This document shows, piece after piece, positions 1 to 8,959 of a stretch of 64,000 nt of DNA. A program made the position numbers and the translations under genes. Under the pieces are notes generated by a model, which searched no databases, was not told the DNA's origin, and saw only the letters and a program-made list of their open reading frames with translations. Every line of letters starts with the position of its first letter. Within the stretch, counting starts at the first letter, position 1. The stretch is from Flavobacteria bacterium GWA2_35_26. Lineage in GTDB: Bacteria > Bacteroidota > Bacteroidia > Flavobacteriales > Flavobacteriaceae. The stretch lies in the NCBI GenBank assembly GCA_001800905.1, contig MGWH01000002.1, positions 372,001 to 436,000 on the forward strand, read 5' to 3'.

Positions 1-723
1 CAATGATAATTCCTTTTTGGGTATCGCGTTCCACCATAATTAGGGAACGAATGCGAATGATATTTTCATCTTCGAAAAATTCTTCGGTCACGATTTCAAC
101 CGCATACGGAATTTCTTTGCTGTAATTCAACAAGATTTTCTCACGAATGGTTTCGTTCACAAAGAAACGTTCCGGTTTGTCCGTCAATTGGTCTTTTGGG
201 TAATAGGCTGGCGATTCAGGAAGCAATTCGATGATGCGTCCAAAAACTTCGGGCACATTGAAATTTTGCAAAGCGGAAATCGGGAAAATTTCGGCATTGG
301 GTACTTTTGCTGTCCAAAAAGCCACTTGTTCCTCCAATTGTTCTTGATTCGAATTGTCGATTTTGTTCAACAATAACAAGACTGGAATTTTGGCGTGGAT
401 GATTTTATTAAAAAAGGCATCGTCTTTTAATTCTTGTTCGCCAATTTCGACCATGTAAATCAAAATATCAGCGTCTTCAAAAGCCGACTTCACAAAGTTC
501 ATCATCGATTCCTGCATTTCATAGGCTGGCTTGATGATTCCAGGAGTATCTGACAAAACCAATTGGAAATCTTCTCCATTCACAATTCCCAAAATTCTGT
601 GACGGGTTGTTTGCGCTTTAGAGGTAATAATGGACAATCTTTCGCCAACGAAAGCGTTCATTAAGGTTGATTTTCCTACGTTTGGATTTCCTATGATATT
701 TACAAAACCTGCTTTGTGTGCCA
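1..723 (-). CDS. era: GTPase Era, ribosome biogenesis (3' end cut by window edge)
   Basis: Open for 241 codons from the ATG at 723 down to base 1 with no stop, so the C-terminus lies outside the window. The N-terminus carries the P-loop GNPNVGKST near residues 12-20, followed by the Era/Der-type switch region (TSKAQTTRHR), the G3 motif DTPG and the G4 motif NKID. This is the Era layout, and the visible C-terminal part enters the KH-domain linker (FFEDENIIRIRSLIMVERD). Era binds the 3' end of 16S rRNA and checks 30S subunit maturation at the membrane side of the cytoplasm. A -7 box sits about 20 bases upstream of the start. The call is secure; only the missing end is unknown. Confidence 0.95.
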
Positions 724-744
724 TTTACTGCGTTTTAATTTTTG

Positions 745-752
745 CAAAGGTA
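745..752 (-). promoter_or_regulatory. -7 promoter box of era
   Basis: On the minus strand this reads TACCTTTG, an exact match to the Bacteroidetes -7 consensus TAnnTTTG, 21 bases before the era ATG. No clear -33 TTTG was seen at the expected distance. Confidence 0.6.
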
Positions 753-796
753 GTTATATCAAGCTAATAGAAGAAATAAAAGATTTTTTAATTTTT

Positions 797-830
797 TTTG
801 TTGCAATAGTCAAATTTGGTTGTATATTTG
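797..830 (+). promoter_or_regulatory. Promoter of the initiator tRNA gene
   Basis: TTTG at 797-800 (or TTG at 801-803) lies 19-22 bases before TATATTTG at 823-830, matching the -33/-7 consensus TTTG-N17-23-TAnnTTTG. The tRNA begins 12 bases downstream. Confidence 0.75.
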
Positions 831-842
831 CACTCGAAACAT

Positions 843-915
843 CGCGGGATAGAGCAGTAGGCAGCTCGTCGGGCTCATAACCCGAAGGTCACAGGTTCGA
901 GTCCTGTTCCCGCTA
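843..915 (+). tRNA. Initiator tRNA-fMet (anticodon CAT)
   Basis: The full cloverleaf can be drawn: acceptor 843-849/908-914, D stem GAGC/GCTC, anticodon CAT at 876-878, T arm with TTCGAGT. Two initiator hallmarks are present: an unpaired first acceptor position (C843 opposite T914) and three consecutive G:C pairs closing the anticodon stem (871-873 with 881-883). The CCA end is not encoded. It is followed within 10 bases by a terminator, so it is a single-gene unit. Confidence 0.97.
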
Positions 916-954
916 CTAAGACAAAACCTCAAAAGCAATTTTGAGGTTTTTTTT
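914..954 (+). repeat. 41-bp direct repeat, left copy (tRNA 3' end plus terminator)
   Basis: Bases 914-954 match 16701-16741 at 39 of 41 positions (differences at 920 and 927). The match begins with the last two bases of the tRNA gene. The two copies bracket the accessory operons between them. Confidence 0.8.
923..954 (+). terminator. Intrinsic terminator after tRNA-fMet
   Basis: The inverted repeat AAACCTCAAAA...TTTTGAGGTTT is followed by a run of T to 954. The same sequence, with two changes, recurs at 16701-16741. Confidence 0.9.
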
Positions 955-1105
955 ATGGACTCTAATATAACTCATCATATTATAGATTAAACTATTAAAA
1001 ACTTTTTTATTATTTAGTACTTCAAATGCTAAGTAAAGCATAAGCGCCTGATAAAGAACCATAGAAAATTACGAGAATAACTTAGTGCTGAAAATAGTGC
1101 ATAGT

Positions 1106-2041
1106 TTAAAATAACTTTGTAGTTGATCCTGCTTTCAATTCAAAAATTTGAGTATTTATTTTAATAAATATTGAGAATGCAGCTGAATTAGTTACATAAT
1201 TTTTTGCAACCGTAAATTTTAAATTTCTATAAGCATTTATATAATCTACCAAAGCAATTTGAGTTGAATAATGGACATATTTGTTATTGGATAAAAGAGT
1301 AAAGAACTTATCTGTTTCATCCCATTTCTTTTTGTCGGCACCCATTTCCCAGCTGTGTCCCCAAATATCAAGTATTGCTAATTCTTTGGTTTGCAAAAAA
1401 TCATCAATAACTTTATAAAATTGTGTCAATTCTTGCGCATCTTTTTCAGGCTGATTTGGCTCCCAATATGCCTTTGCAAATTGATGAATAGTAGGTTGCC
1501 ATCTTAAAAAGTCGTTCGGAATTTTAAAGTTATAGGTATCTCCTACGGTTCTTGCATATTCAATTCCTAATCCTTTCATGGCGTCAATAACAGCATCATT
1601 TGTATTTCCAAATGGATAAGCCATTCCTCTTACTGGATATCCAACCAATCGTTCGAGTTCTTTTCTATCTTCTAAAACTTCGTAAATAACATCTATTCTG
1701 CTTATATCTGGCAAATTGGGATGGTTTGCTGTATGAACTGAAACTTCATGACCTTTATAAAGATCTATAATCTCGTCTTTATTCAAATAATCGAAGTAAT
1801 TGTTAGTTCCTAACTGGTTAGAATTTAAATGGAATGTTCCTACAAGATGGTGCTTATTCATAAGCTGTACCAATTGTCTGTCATGTTTTGAACCATCATC
1901 ATAACTTAATATAAGCGCTTTTGATTTCCCTCCTGGAAAAAGCATCTCTATTTTGAGTGCACTTTTGGCAACTTCAATATTGTATTGTGCAAAAGCAGAT
2001 AACGAAACTGCCAATAATAATAAATTGAAAATTCTATTCAT
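1106..2041 (-). CDS. Secreted polysaccharide deacetylase (NodB family)
   Basis: 311 residues with an N-terminal signal peptide (cleavage near AFAQ, residue 19). NodB-fold motifs are present in order: SYDDG at about 46-50 (catalytic base and metal Asp), the metal-binding HTANHP at 103-108 (H103, H107), and YPFG at 142-145. The family removes acetyl groups from N- or O-acetylated polysaccharides such as peptidoglycan, chitin or exopolysaccharide; the substrate here cannot be told. It is the last gene of the minus-strand operon, 13 bases after the response regulator, so it may be a target or effector of that two-component system. The export signal points to the periplasm or cell surface. Confidence 0.85.
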   Translation of the reverse strand: MNRIFNLLLLAVSLSAFAQYNIEVAKSALKIEMLFPGGKSKALILSYDDGSKHDRQLVQLMNKHHLVGTFHLNSNQLGTNNYFDYLNKDEIIDLYKGHEVSVHTANHPNLPDISRIDVIYEVLEDRKELERLVGYPVRGMAYPFGNTNDAVIDAMKGLGIEYARTVGDTYNFKIPNDFLRWQPTIHQFAKAYWEPNQPEKDAQELTQFYKVIDDFLQTKELAILDIWGHSWEMGADKKKWDETDKFFTLLSNNKYVHYSTQIALVDYINAYRNLKFTVAKNYVTNSAAFSIFIKINTQIFELKAGSTTKLF

Positions 2042-2054
2042 AAGTATTAATTAT

Positions 2055-2810
2055 TTAATTATCTAACCATTTTTTAAATTCGCTAACTCGTTCTCTACTC
2101 ACTATTTTAGAATCAGAGTCAATTAATTGTGTTGTTATTATTAATCGGCTATTAAAATAAGCGGTTGCTTTTTCAATTGACTTTATATGAATAATAATTT
2201 TTCGATTGATTCTAAAAAAATCTTTTAGATTTAAAATTGATTCTAATTCTTCTAAAGAATAATCAATATTGAATTGATTTCCTCTATTGGTTACTAAAAA
2301 TGTCAAACTATCTTTAGTATGAAAATGATGAATTTCATCAGTTGGAATACTATCAATAGTTTGTCCTAATTTGACTAAAAACCTAGTTTTATATTCTTTA
2401 TTAATTTGATTAAATGCGGAAGTAAGATTTGCAAGAATTAATTTAGGATTGATTTCATGATGTTTTTTAAATTTTTCTACTGCAAATTTTAAGTCTTCTA
2501 ATGCAATTGGTTTTAGTAAATAATCAATACTGTTTTGTTTGAAAGCCGGCAGTGCATATTGATCATACGCTGTGGTGAAAATAACAGGAATTTCTATTGC
2601 CAAATGTTTAAATATCTCAAAACTATTTCCGTCAGCAAGATGGATATCCATAAAAATAAGTTCAGCCGAAAGTCCTGATTGAAAAGCATTCACCACGGAT
2701 TTTATAGAGTCAAAATAATGAGTAACTTCAATCGAATCATCAATTTTTTGAAGTAAAACGGTTAAATGCTCAGCTGATAATTTTTCATCTTCAATTATAA
2801 TAACTTTCAT
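2055..2810 (-). CDS. LytTR-family response regulator
   Basis: 251 residues. An N-terminal receiver domain (about 1-120) has the acidic cluster EDE at 7-9, phospho-acceptor D55 (FMDIHL) and the conserved Lys of LLKPI near 112. The C-terminal LytTR DNA-binding domain (about 145-250) carries the usual FFRINRKIIIH-type motif. Its start overlaps the stop of the sensor kinase gene by four bases (ATGA), so the pair is co-translated. LytTR regulators of this AgrA/LytR type bind direct repeats upstream of targets; none was identified with confidence here. The downstream deacetylase and upstream YHYH/TonB genes are the obvious candidate targets. Confidence 0.92.
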   Translation of the reverse strand: MKVIIIEDEKLSAEHLTVLLQKIDDSIEVTHYFDSIKSVVNAFQSGLSAELIFMDIHLADGNSFEIFKHLAIEIPVIFTTAYDQYALPAFKQNSIDYLLKPIALEDLKFAVEKFKKHHEINPKLILANLTSAFNQINKEYKTRFLVKLGQTIDSIPTDEIHHFHTKDSLTFLVTNRGNQFNIDYSLEELESILNLKDFFRINRKIIIHIKSIEKATAYFNSRLIITTQLIDSDSKIVSRERVSEFKKWLDN

Positions 2811-3793
2811 TTTTTTTGAATAAGAGGCAAAATTACTTTAAATGTTTTTTCATTATTAATCACTATTACTTTTTCATCGGTAAAAAAGGAATATCGTAGT
2901 TCAATATTTTTTAATCCCGTTTTAGAACTATCCACAACGTTAGATCTTAATTTAATCGGATTCTCAATAACTAATGTATTATCAATGGTGTAAATCAAAA
3001 CTCGTAATGGATTGGCTTGTGAAGTTTCGTTATGCTGAATGGTATTTTCAACTACCATTTGAAGGCACATTGGCAATAAATAAGCCGATTTCTTAGATTT
3101 TTCTATATTTATTTCAAAAACAACACTGTCTTCAAATCGTATTTTTTGTAAATAAATATAATGATCAATAAAATCCAATTCTTCTTGTAACGAAACTAAT
3201 TCAGCATTTTTAGAATCTAACACATAACGATATACTTTTGCTAATTCATTGATAAATTGAGCCGCTTTGTCTTGATTTTTATATACCAACGAAGTCAATA
3301 CACTTAAATTATTGAATAAAAAATGTGGATTCAATTGATTTTTAAGATTTTGCAATTGAGCAATAGCACTTTCTGTTTTATATTTTTCTATTTCTAATAG
3401 ACTATTTTTCAAAGCGTCATAAAATTGTTTTCCAATATGTATTGTAAGTACACAAAAAGTTAAGGATAAAGAAATTGGAAATAATTGAATCATTCTTGGA
3501 TTTACTATTCTTCCATCTCCAAAACGGATTTGGTGTAGAGTATACATGAAAATAAATAAAAAAACAGATGTAAATAAAAACGAAACAATTACCTGAATTC
3601 GTAATCGTTTATGGGGATTTTTTACCCAAGAATATTTACTGTTTAAATAGTGATCTACCATAAAATTACCTTTCCAAAGAATAAAAATGAGTACTGATAT
3701 TAAAATTAAGTCAGGTTCTAGGAAATGTTCTATTGGAAAGAACACAAATTTAAAGAGTCCTGCTGAAACGATCGAAACTATAATTTTTTTCAT
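2807..3793 (-). CDS. LytS/YehU-type membrane sensor histidine kinase
   Basis: 328 residues. About four membrane segments fill residues 1-125, then a short coiled linker and the His_kinase (PF06580-type) domain with the phospho-acceptor in QLNPHFLFNNL (H157). A reduced HATPase_c domain follows, with the N-box in MVVENTIQHN near 246-255. There is no extracytoplasmic sensor domain, so the signal is probably sensed in or near the membrane or through a partner such as the membrane protein encoded just upstream. It overlaps its response regulator by four bases and its upstream neighbour by four bases. Confidence 0.9.
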   Translation of the reverse strand: MKKIIVSIVSAGLFKFVFFPIEHFLEPDLILISVLIFILWKGNFMVDHYLNSKYSWVKNPHKRLRIQVIVSFLFTSVFLFIFMYTLHQIRFGDGRIVNPRMIQLFPISLSLTFCVLTIHIGKQFYDALKNSLLEIEKYKTESAIAQLQNLKNQLNPHFLFNNLSVLTSLVYKNQDKAAQFINELAKVYRYVLDSKNAELVSLQEELDFIDHYIYLQKIRFEDSVVFEINIEKSKKSAYLLPMCLQMVVENTIQHNETSQANPLRVLIYTIDNTLVIENPIKLRSNVVDSSKTGLKNIELRYSFFTDEKVIVINNEKTFKVILPLIQKK

Positions 3794-4431
3794 TTAACGG
3801 CTTTTTTGAATCGTTTTGTATACAGAATAAAGCTTCCTAAAAATACTAAACTAATTACAATAATGACAATCCAAAAGTTAAATTTATATTGGTCCAAATT
3901 GACAAGTTCCCAATTCCCATTAGTCAATTTCAAATTAACTTGTTGTTGATTACTATTATTCAATTTAAATTGTTGAACAGGTAATCCCTTTTGTAATAAA
4001 ATAACTAGTGATTGATTGTTGGGAATATCAATAAACATTGTATTTTTAATCATCAATTCATTGATTTTTTTTGGGAAACCAAAAACTTCACAAACCACTT
4101 TTGTCTCATGCCCTAAAATCACTTGAGGTCTTTCAAGTCGTAGAGTATCATTTGAATTTACAATAAAGAATACATTTTTTTTAAAGTGTTTTAGCACTAG
4201 TTGCTTAAATTGCTCAGGAGTTTTATATGATTTTTCAGAATATTTATAATCAATTTCACCTTCAAAAGCAGTTAATGCACCATAAATTTGTAAATAACTT
4301 CTCCCTTGTTCATCTTGATATAACATCATGGTGGACAAATCAGGTTGATGAGCAAAACTAGGATGAAAACGAAACAAAAATAGCACAATTAGAATCCAGC
4401 TATTTTTTGTTTTGAGATAATTAGTTGACAT
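3790..4431 (-). CDS. Unrecognised exported single-pass membrane protein
   Basis: 213 residues. A signal peptide (about 1-27, ending SFAHQ) is followed by roughly 150 exported residues rich in beta-type sequence, one C-terminal transmembrane helix (about 186-206) and a short basic tail (KRFKKAVK). This resembles a periplasmic domain anchored at the inner membrane. No family was recognised. It sits between a YHYH lipoprotein gene (11-bp overlap) and the sensor kinase gene (4-bp overlap), so tight translational coupling suggests it works with the kinase, perhaps as the periplasmic sensing partner. That role is inference only. Confidence 0.7.
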   Translation of the reverse strand: MSTNYLKTKNSWILIVLFLFRFHPSFAHQPDLSTMMLYQDEQGRSYLQIYGALTAFEGEIDYKYSEKSYKTPEQFKQLVLKHFKKNVFFIVNSNDTLRLERPQVILGHETKVVCEVFGFPKKINELMIKNTMFIDIPNNQSLVILLQKGLPVQQFKLNNSNQQQVNLKLTNGNWELVNLDQYKFNFWIVIIVISLVFLGSFILYTKRFKKAVK

Positions 4432-5383
4432 AAGCTCCTTTTAAACAATTGATGAAGTTATTTGCACCTGCTTTATCTACATGGTAATGATACCCCCTCG
4501 TATTGTCAGTGTGTCCTCTACATTCATCTAAATCAGATGGTTCTGCACCTGTTGAATCTAATCTAGCAAACAACCCATGTCCATCAGCTGCATACCCTAT
4601 CATGGGAGCATGACCATCTGATTGAGCAATTTCTTTAGATTTACCTGTAGCTGCATGGTAATGGTAGCCCGCAGCCAAATTAATATGCCCACCTGCATCA
4701 TCAAAAGGAGCTAATGTATACGCTCCAAGGATAGCATTTACTGGAGCAGGACCATCAAAACGTACTCCATTAAAGGCTAAACCTCTAACAGCTGGTCCTG
4801 AAGCACCTGGTCCCATACCAAATTGAATTGCATTAGTTAATTTTATAGGCGTAACAGGAATATAATAGGTTTGAGTTATGTTAGCTACATAAGAAGGCAA
4901 GCATTCTACACAAAAGTTTTTGTATTCTGGTCCCACAGCTGGATTTGCAGCTGCCTGACATTCTGCTTGTGTTTTTGTTCGAATGACCTCGCCTGTTGTG
5001 CTGTTATACATCATCCAAGTAGGATCAGAAAAAAAAGTAGCTAAATTTTTGATAAATGCACCGTCTACATTATATACATTCCCATCTTTTAACCAAATAC
5101 CCCCAGCATCAGCAGCATCAGAAATATTAGTTGGGCACCAGGGTCCCATAGCATGATCGGTTGGTGTGCTTTTACACACTATTTTATAGCAATCAGCGGT
5201 TGTTCCATTGGATAATGTTCTTGAAACAACACTAATAGGTTCAGACAAACCTGCTGACAAAAAATCGGATGATTTTACTTTTACAATTGTTCCCACCGAA
5301 GTATCAATTGGATTTGTATTTGAACAACCTATTATAATAGTTAATCCTAACGCTATTGATAGTAATTTTAGATGTAATTTCAT
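4421..5383 (-). CDS. YHYH-domain lipoprotein (larger copy)
   Basis: 320 residues with a lipoprotein signal (lipobox IIGC, C20). Two YHYH motifs occur at about 240-243 and 298-301, both in a GYHYH context. Many further His, Asp and Cys residues lie in the C-terminal half (SDGHAPMIGYAADGHG, DECRGHTDNTRG), which suggests metal binding. YHYH proteins are a widespread family of unknown function. A Cys-rich segment near residues 60-160 (CYKIVCK, CPTN, CQAAA, CVECLP) is not shared with the second YHYH protein encoded at 8960-9721. It is part of the same minus-strand operon as a TonB receptor and a Sco1-like protein. Confidence 0.85.
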   Translation of the reverse strand: MKLHLKLLSIALGLTIIIGCSNTNPIDTSVGTIVKVKSSDFLSAGLSEPISVVSRTLSNGTTADCYKIVCKSTPTDHAMGPWCPTNISDAADAGGIWLKDGNVYNVDGAFIKNLATFFSDPTWMMYNSTTGEVIRTKTQAECQAAANPAVGPEYKNFCVECLPSYVANITQTYYIPVTPIKLTNAIQFGMGPGASGPAVRGLAFNGVRFDGPAPVNAILGAYTLAPFDDAGGHINLAAGYHYHAATGKSKEIAQSDGHAPMIGYAADGHGLFARLDSTGAEPSDLDECRGHTDNTRGYHYHVDKAGANNFINCLKGAYVN

Positions 5384-5432
5384 ATTTTAATAATTTAGTT
5401 AATGAATAAAGTTGATAATATAGTTATCGATT

Positions 5433-7775
5433 TTAAAACTGTAGTTTGTAAATAAAATTTGGAAAGAATCCCAACTGGTAGGTTGTACTTACATTTTGAC
5501 GTTGATTATCATAGGATTGAGAAAACATATTCTTATGATTACTAACGTTTTGTAAATCCAATGAAAATGACTGTGACAATTGTTTATTTTTACTATTAAT
5601 AGTATAAGTTCCTTTTACATCCAATCTAAAGTAATTGGTATAATTTGCTGAATAGGCATCTGATGAAACTACTTCTCGATTTAATGATTGTGATGCAGTC
5701 AAATCAATTGGCGTGTAGGCTCTTCCACCTGCATTAGTAAATTTAATATCTGTTGCAAATTTGTTTCGATTTTCATTTCCAACTTTCCATTCCTTACCTC
5801 CTAATATATTGAAAACATATTTTCCATTAAAGGCTGTATTTCGTTCAATACCATCACTACCTTTATATTTAGATAAATAAAGAGACGAGGTAAACAAACC
5901 ATAATATCCGTTACTAAAGAATTTTTCAATGGTAACTTCTGCACCGTAATTTTTTCCTGTTCCCGTATTGGTAAGATTGTCCTCTAATTCAGTTTTGAAA
6001 CTAGAACCTGTATTTAACATAGAATAACTACTAGAGAAAGTATTTACTGGAACATTTGAAAGTTGTTGATAATAAATTTCTGTCTTTAATCTCCAGTCTT
6101 TAAGGGGTTGTAAATCATATCCCAAAACAAAATGTTGACTTTTAGTAAAATCTAAATTTTTATTATTGTAAGAATAGGAACCGTCCTGATTTTGTGTTTG
6201 CAAAAAATAAACATTGATTGGCTGCATTTGAGAATGTAAACCATATCCCAAATTAAAGCTACTTTGGCTATTAATCGCATATTTCAATCCCAAACGAGGT
6301 TCAATAGAAAAAGATTCGTTCAAGAAAAATTTTTGAGAATGTAAACCTGCATTTAAGGTCAACTGATCACTTAAATTAAATTTACCATGAACAAAAGCTT
6401 GAGCTAGATTAGTATAACTACTATTATCCCAAATTTGTTTCCAAGCATCATTGCTATTTTGCTTAGTTTTATAAAATAGATCTAATCCCATCAATTCATC
6501 TTGAATTCCCGCTTTAAAAAATACTTTTGAATTGATTTTTAAGTTATATGTTGTTCTAAAATTATAGCCCGTTTTCCCAACATCACTCATTTCTTTGGTA
6601 AACGATGTAGATGTTGCTCTGTCAAAATCATAAGAGTTTATTGTATTATTGGTATAATTCAAACCAATTGTAGAACTCATATAGGATTTAGAATTAATTT
6701 GTTTGAAATGATTCAAACCCAGAATTCCAATTTTACTTGCAAAATCGACCTGATTTCCATTACCATACAATGTATTTGAATTACCTCCATCAATATTAAT
6801 AGTACTAGAAGCTAAAATTCCGAATAATGAAAACTTACCAAATTTAGTTGTACTTCCATTTAATTTGAACGTTAGGTCTTGATAAGTTGGCGTAGCAGTT
6901 GTACCGATATCTACACCTGCAGCTTGAGCAACACCAGCTAGACTATAACGATATCCGACTAAATATGACGAACCTTTTTCTTTATTTATTGGCCCTTCAG
7001 TTGTTGCCTCAAGACCTGTAATTACACCCAATTGAACTGTAGTTTCTCGTTTTTTTGAATTCCCATTTCTAAAACCTATATCAAAAACCCCAGAATTAGC
7101 ATTACCATATTCAGCAGGAAATGCTGAAGTAAAAAAATCTGAATTTTTTAATAAATTAGTATTCAATGCACTTACCGCACCCCCTGTTGTACCTACAGAA
7201 GCAAAATGATTGGGATTAGTTACGTTCATACCGTCAATGCGCCATAAAACACCTACGGGTGAATTTCCTCGTATCACGATATCATTCCTACTATCGTCTG
7301 GGGTGCTAACCCCCGCAAAATTAGCTGCTAAACGAGCTACATCACTTCTTCCACCAGCAAATCGATTCACTTCTTCCATTGAAAAAGTTCTTGCACTTAC
7401 CGATGCTAATTTATTAATGGTTCCTGCTTTATTAGATGCTTTTACTACAACTTCATTTAGTTTATTAAATTCATCTTCCATAGTAATATCTAAAATCACC
7501 TCCTTACCCGAAGTAACAATTACATTGGAAATTATCACTTCTTTATATCCTGAGAAAGATACTTTAATTTCATAGCGATCGGGAGCCATATCAGAAAATA
7601 GATAATTTCCGCTGTTATCTGTTTGAGTTTGTTTGGTTGAATTTTGAACTACAATTGTAGCACCAATAATCGGAGTTTGTGATAATTTATCTATCACTAC
7701 ACCTCTTATATTTTGTTTGTTATTTTGAGCAAAAGAAATTGCCGAAATCATCATTATTGTAAAGTATTTTTTCAT
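5433..7775 (-). CDS. TonB-dependent outer-membrane receptor
   Basis: 780 residues. It has a signal peptide (ends ISFAQ, about residue 17), a carboxypeptidase-regulatory-like beta-sandwich (about 22-110, IRGVVIDKLSQTPIIGATI), then a plug domain (about 115-240, with DIVIRGNSPVGVLWRIDG) and a long beta-barrel ending in an aromatic residue (YKLQF). It should carry out energised uptake across the outer membrane. The substrate is not evident; the adjacent His-rich YHYH lipoproteins and the Sco1-like protein point toward a metal or metal complex. It begins only 4 bases after the Sco1-like gene ends, so the two are in one transcript. Confidence 0.9.
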   Translation of the reverse strand: MKKYFTIMMISAISFAQNNKQNIRGVVIDKLSQTPIIGATIVVQNSTKQTQTDNSGNYLFSDMAPDRYEIKVSFSGYKEVIISNVIVTSGKEVILDITMEDEFNKLNEVVVKASNKAGTINKLASVSARTFSMEEVNRFAGGRSDVARLAANFAGVSTPDDSRNDIVIRGNSPVGVLWRIDGMNVTNPNHFASVGTTGGAVSALNTNLLKNSDFFTSAFPAEYGNANSGVFDIGFRNGNSKKRETTVQLGVITGLEATTEGPINKEKGSSYLVGYRYSLAGVAQAAGVDIGTTATPTYQDLTFKLNGSTTKFGKFSLFGILASSTINIDGGNSNTLYGNGNQVDFASKIGILGLNHFKQINSKSYMSSTIGLNYTNNTINSYDFDRATSTSFTKEMSDVGKTGYNFRTTYNLKINSKVFFKAGIQDELMGLDLFYKTKQNSNDAWKQIWDNSSYTNLAQAFVHGKFNLSDQLTLNAGLHSQKFFLNESFSIEPRLGLKYAINSQSSFNLGYGLHSQMQPINVYFLQTQNQDGSYSYNNKNLDFTKSQHFVLGYDLQPLKDWRLKTEIYYQQLSNVPVNTFSSSYSMLNTGSSFKTELEDNLTNTGTGKNYGAEVTIEKFFSNGYYGLFTSSLYLSKYKGSDGIERNTAFNGKYVFNILGGKEWKVGNENRNKFATDIKFTNAGGRAYTPIDLTASQSLNREVVSSDAYSANYTNYFRLDVKGTYTINSKNKQLSQSFSLDLQNVSNHKNMFSQSYDNQRQNVSTTYQLGFFPNFIYKLQF

Positions 7776-7779
7776 TTTT

Positions 7780-8421
7780 TCAATTGTTTTCTTTTTCTAA
7801 ATTTTTAATATCATCTAGCATTTGGTACATTTCAAAAGATAGTGTCCCATTGTAAATTCCTCTTATTCTTTTAGATTTATCAACCAAAATAAAATGTTCC
7901 GTATGAAGAAATTCAGTACTGTCTTTGGTAAACCCTAAATCTTCTTCAGCAAAATACGATTTACGAGCAAGATCATATATTTTGCTTTTTGACCCAGTTA
8001 AGAAATGCCAATTGGGATTGTTAATTCTATTTCTATTTTTAAATGTATTCAATACTGAAGGACTGTCTAACCATGGAGTAACAGAATAAGAGAGAAATAC
8101 TATATCTGAATTCTTACTCAAACTATCATTGACAATTTTTAAGTTAGTTGTCATCACTGGGCAAATACTACCGCAGGAAGTAAATATAAAATTGGCAACA
8201 TGAATTTTACCTTCAATATTCTTTTGAGATATCATGGTGTTATCTTGGTTTAAAAAGGAAAAATCGGCAATAGTGTGAGGTATTTTTAAATTAACTTCTG
8301 CTTCTTCTATAAATAAAGGGGTGAAATCCGGTGTGTTATAATAGGGTAATTTTATAACTTCCTTTTGGTCACAACTTAGCACAATTAAACTACTTAACAA
8401 TAAAAATACTATCCGATACAT
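7780..8421 (-). CDS. SCO1/SenC-family lipoprotein (copper chaperone or thiol reductase type)
   Basis: 213 residues from the ATG at 8421. An ATG 30 bases further upstream is open but would bury the lipoprotein signal; from 8421 the sequence starts directly with the signal and lipobox VLSC (C17). It has a thioredoxin-like fold with the Sco copper motif SCGSICP (C83, C87) and the distal His in HTEHF (H173 or H176). These are the three ligands used by Sco proteins in copper delivery to the CuA site of cytochrome oxidase. No oxidase gene is nearby; the neighbours are a TonB receptor and YHYH lipoproteins. The start overlaps the preceding gene by 32 bases. Confidence 0.88.
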   Translation of the reverse strand: MYRIVFLLLSSLIVLSCDQKEVIKLPYYNTPDFTPLFIEEAEVNLKIPHTIADFSFLNQDNTMISQKNIEGKIHVANFIFTSCGSICPVMTTNLKIVNDSLSKNSDIVFLSYSVTPWLDSPSVLNTFKNRNRINNPNWHFLTGSKSKIYDLARKSYFAEEDLGFTKDSTEFLHTEHFILVDKSKRIRGIYNGTLSFEMYQMLDDIKNLEKENN

Positions 8422-8959
8422 TTTTGCAATTTTTTGTTCCCAATAACCCATATCTTTTTCCGTTTTTAATTACATAATTAGCTCTAATTTTACCTGTATC
8501 ATACCACATTTTTTGACTTCCCTCTTCTTGTCCATCTTTAAAATGTCCAAAATGACTGAGTTTTCCATCAAATGACCATTCTTTCAACTCACCTTGATAC
8601 GCATCATTTTCTGCTACAAACTCGAAACGCTTTTTTCCATTATACCAATAGCCTATTTGTTTGCCGTTTTTTCTCCCATTATCATATGAACGTGTTTCCA
8701 TCAATTGTTTATTTGGAAACCATTTTCGACAAATACCAGATAATTTACCATCACTATAACCCTCAATAGAAGCGGTATCTTTATTAGGAAATAAATCAAA
8801 CAAATATCCCGAATACTTTTTTTGGTTTAAATAAACTACATCGTTTACAAATCGCATGTTTTTGGACGATTTGAGTTGGAAAACAGCAGGGATTTTTGGT
8901 TTATCTTGTTGACAAGAACAAACCAAAAACACTAAAAACAAAAAGGCTATTTGTTTCAT
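8390..8959 (-). CDS. MORN/YwqK-like repeat lipoprotein
   Basis: 189 residues with a lipoprotein signal (lipobox VCSC, C16). From about residue 65 it has repeating units of the type YxDGKLxGxxxxWxxNGKxxxxxxYxNGxxxG, the MORN_2/YwqK repeat pattern. Such repeats form extended beta-sheets and occur widely in Bacteroidota surface lipoproteins, with no fixed function. The extra 3' part overlaps the Sco1-like gene by 32 bases, and its ATG abuts the stop of the upstream YHYH gene, so the genes are co-transcribed. Confidence 0.75.
   Translation of the reverse strand: MKQIAFLFLVFLVCSCQQDKPKIPAVFQLKSSKNMRFVNDVVYLNQKKYSGYLFDLFPNKDTASIEGYSDGKLSGICRKWFPNKQLMETRSYDNGRKNGKQIGYWYNGKKRFEFVAENDAYQGELKEWSFDGKLSHFGHFKDGQEEGSQKMWYDTGKIRANYVIKNGKRYGLLGTKNCKNVSDSIFIVK

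Noticed and set aside
188..376. 62-codon ORF on the plus strand
   Set aside because: Lies antisense within era, has no protein features and no promoter; a shadow frame.
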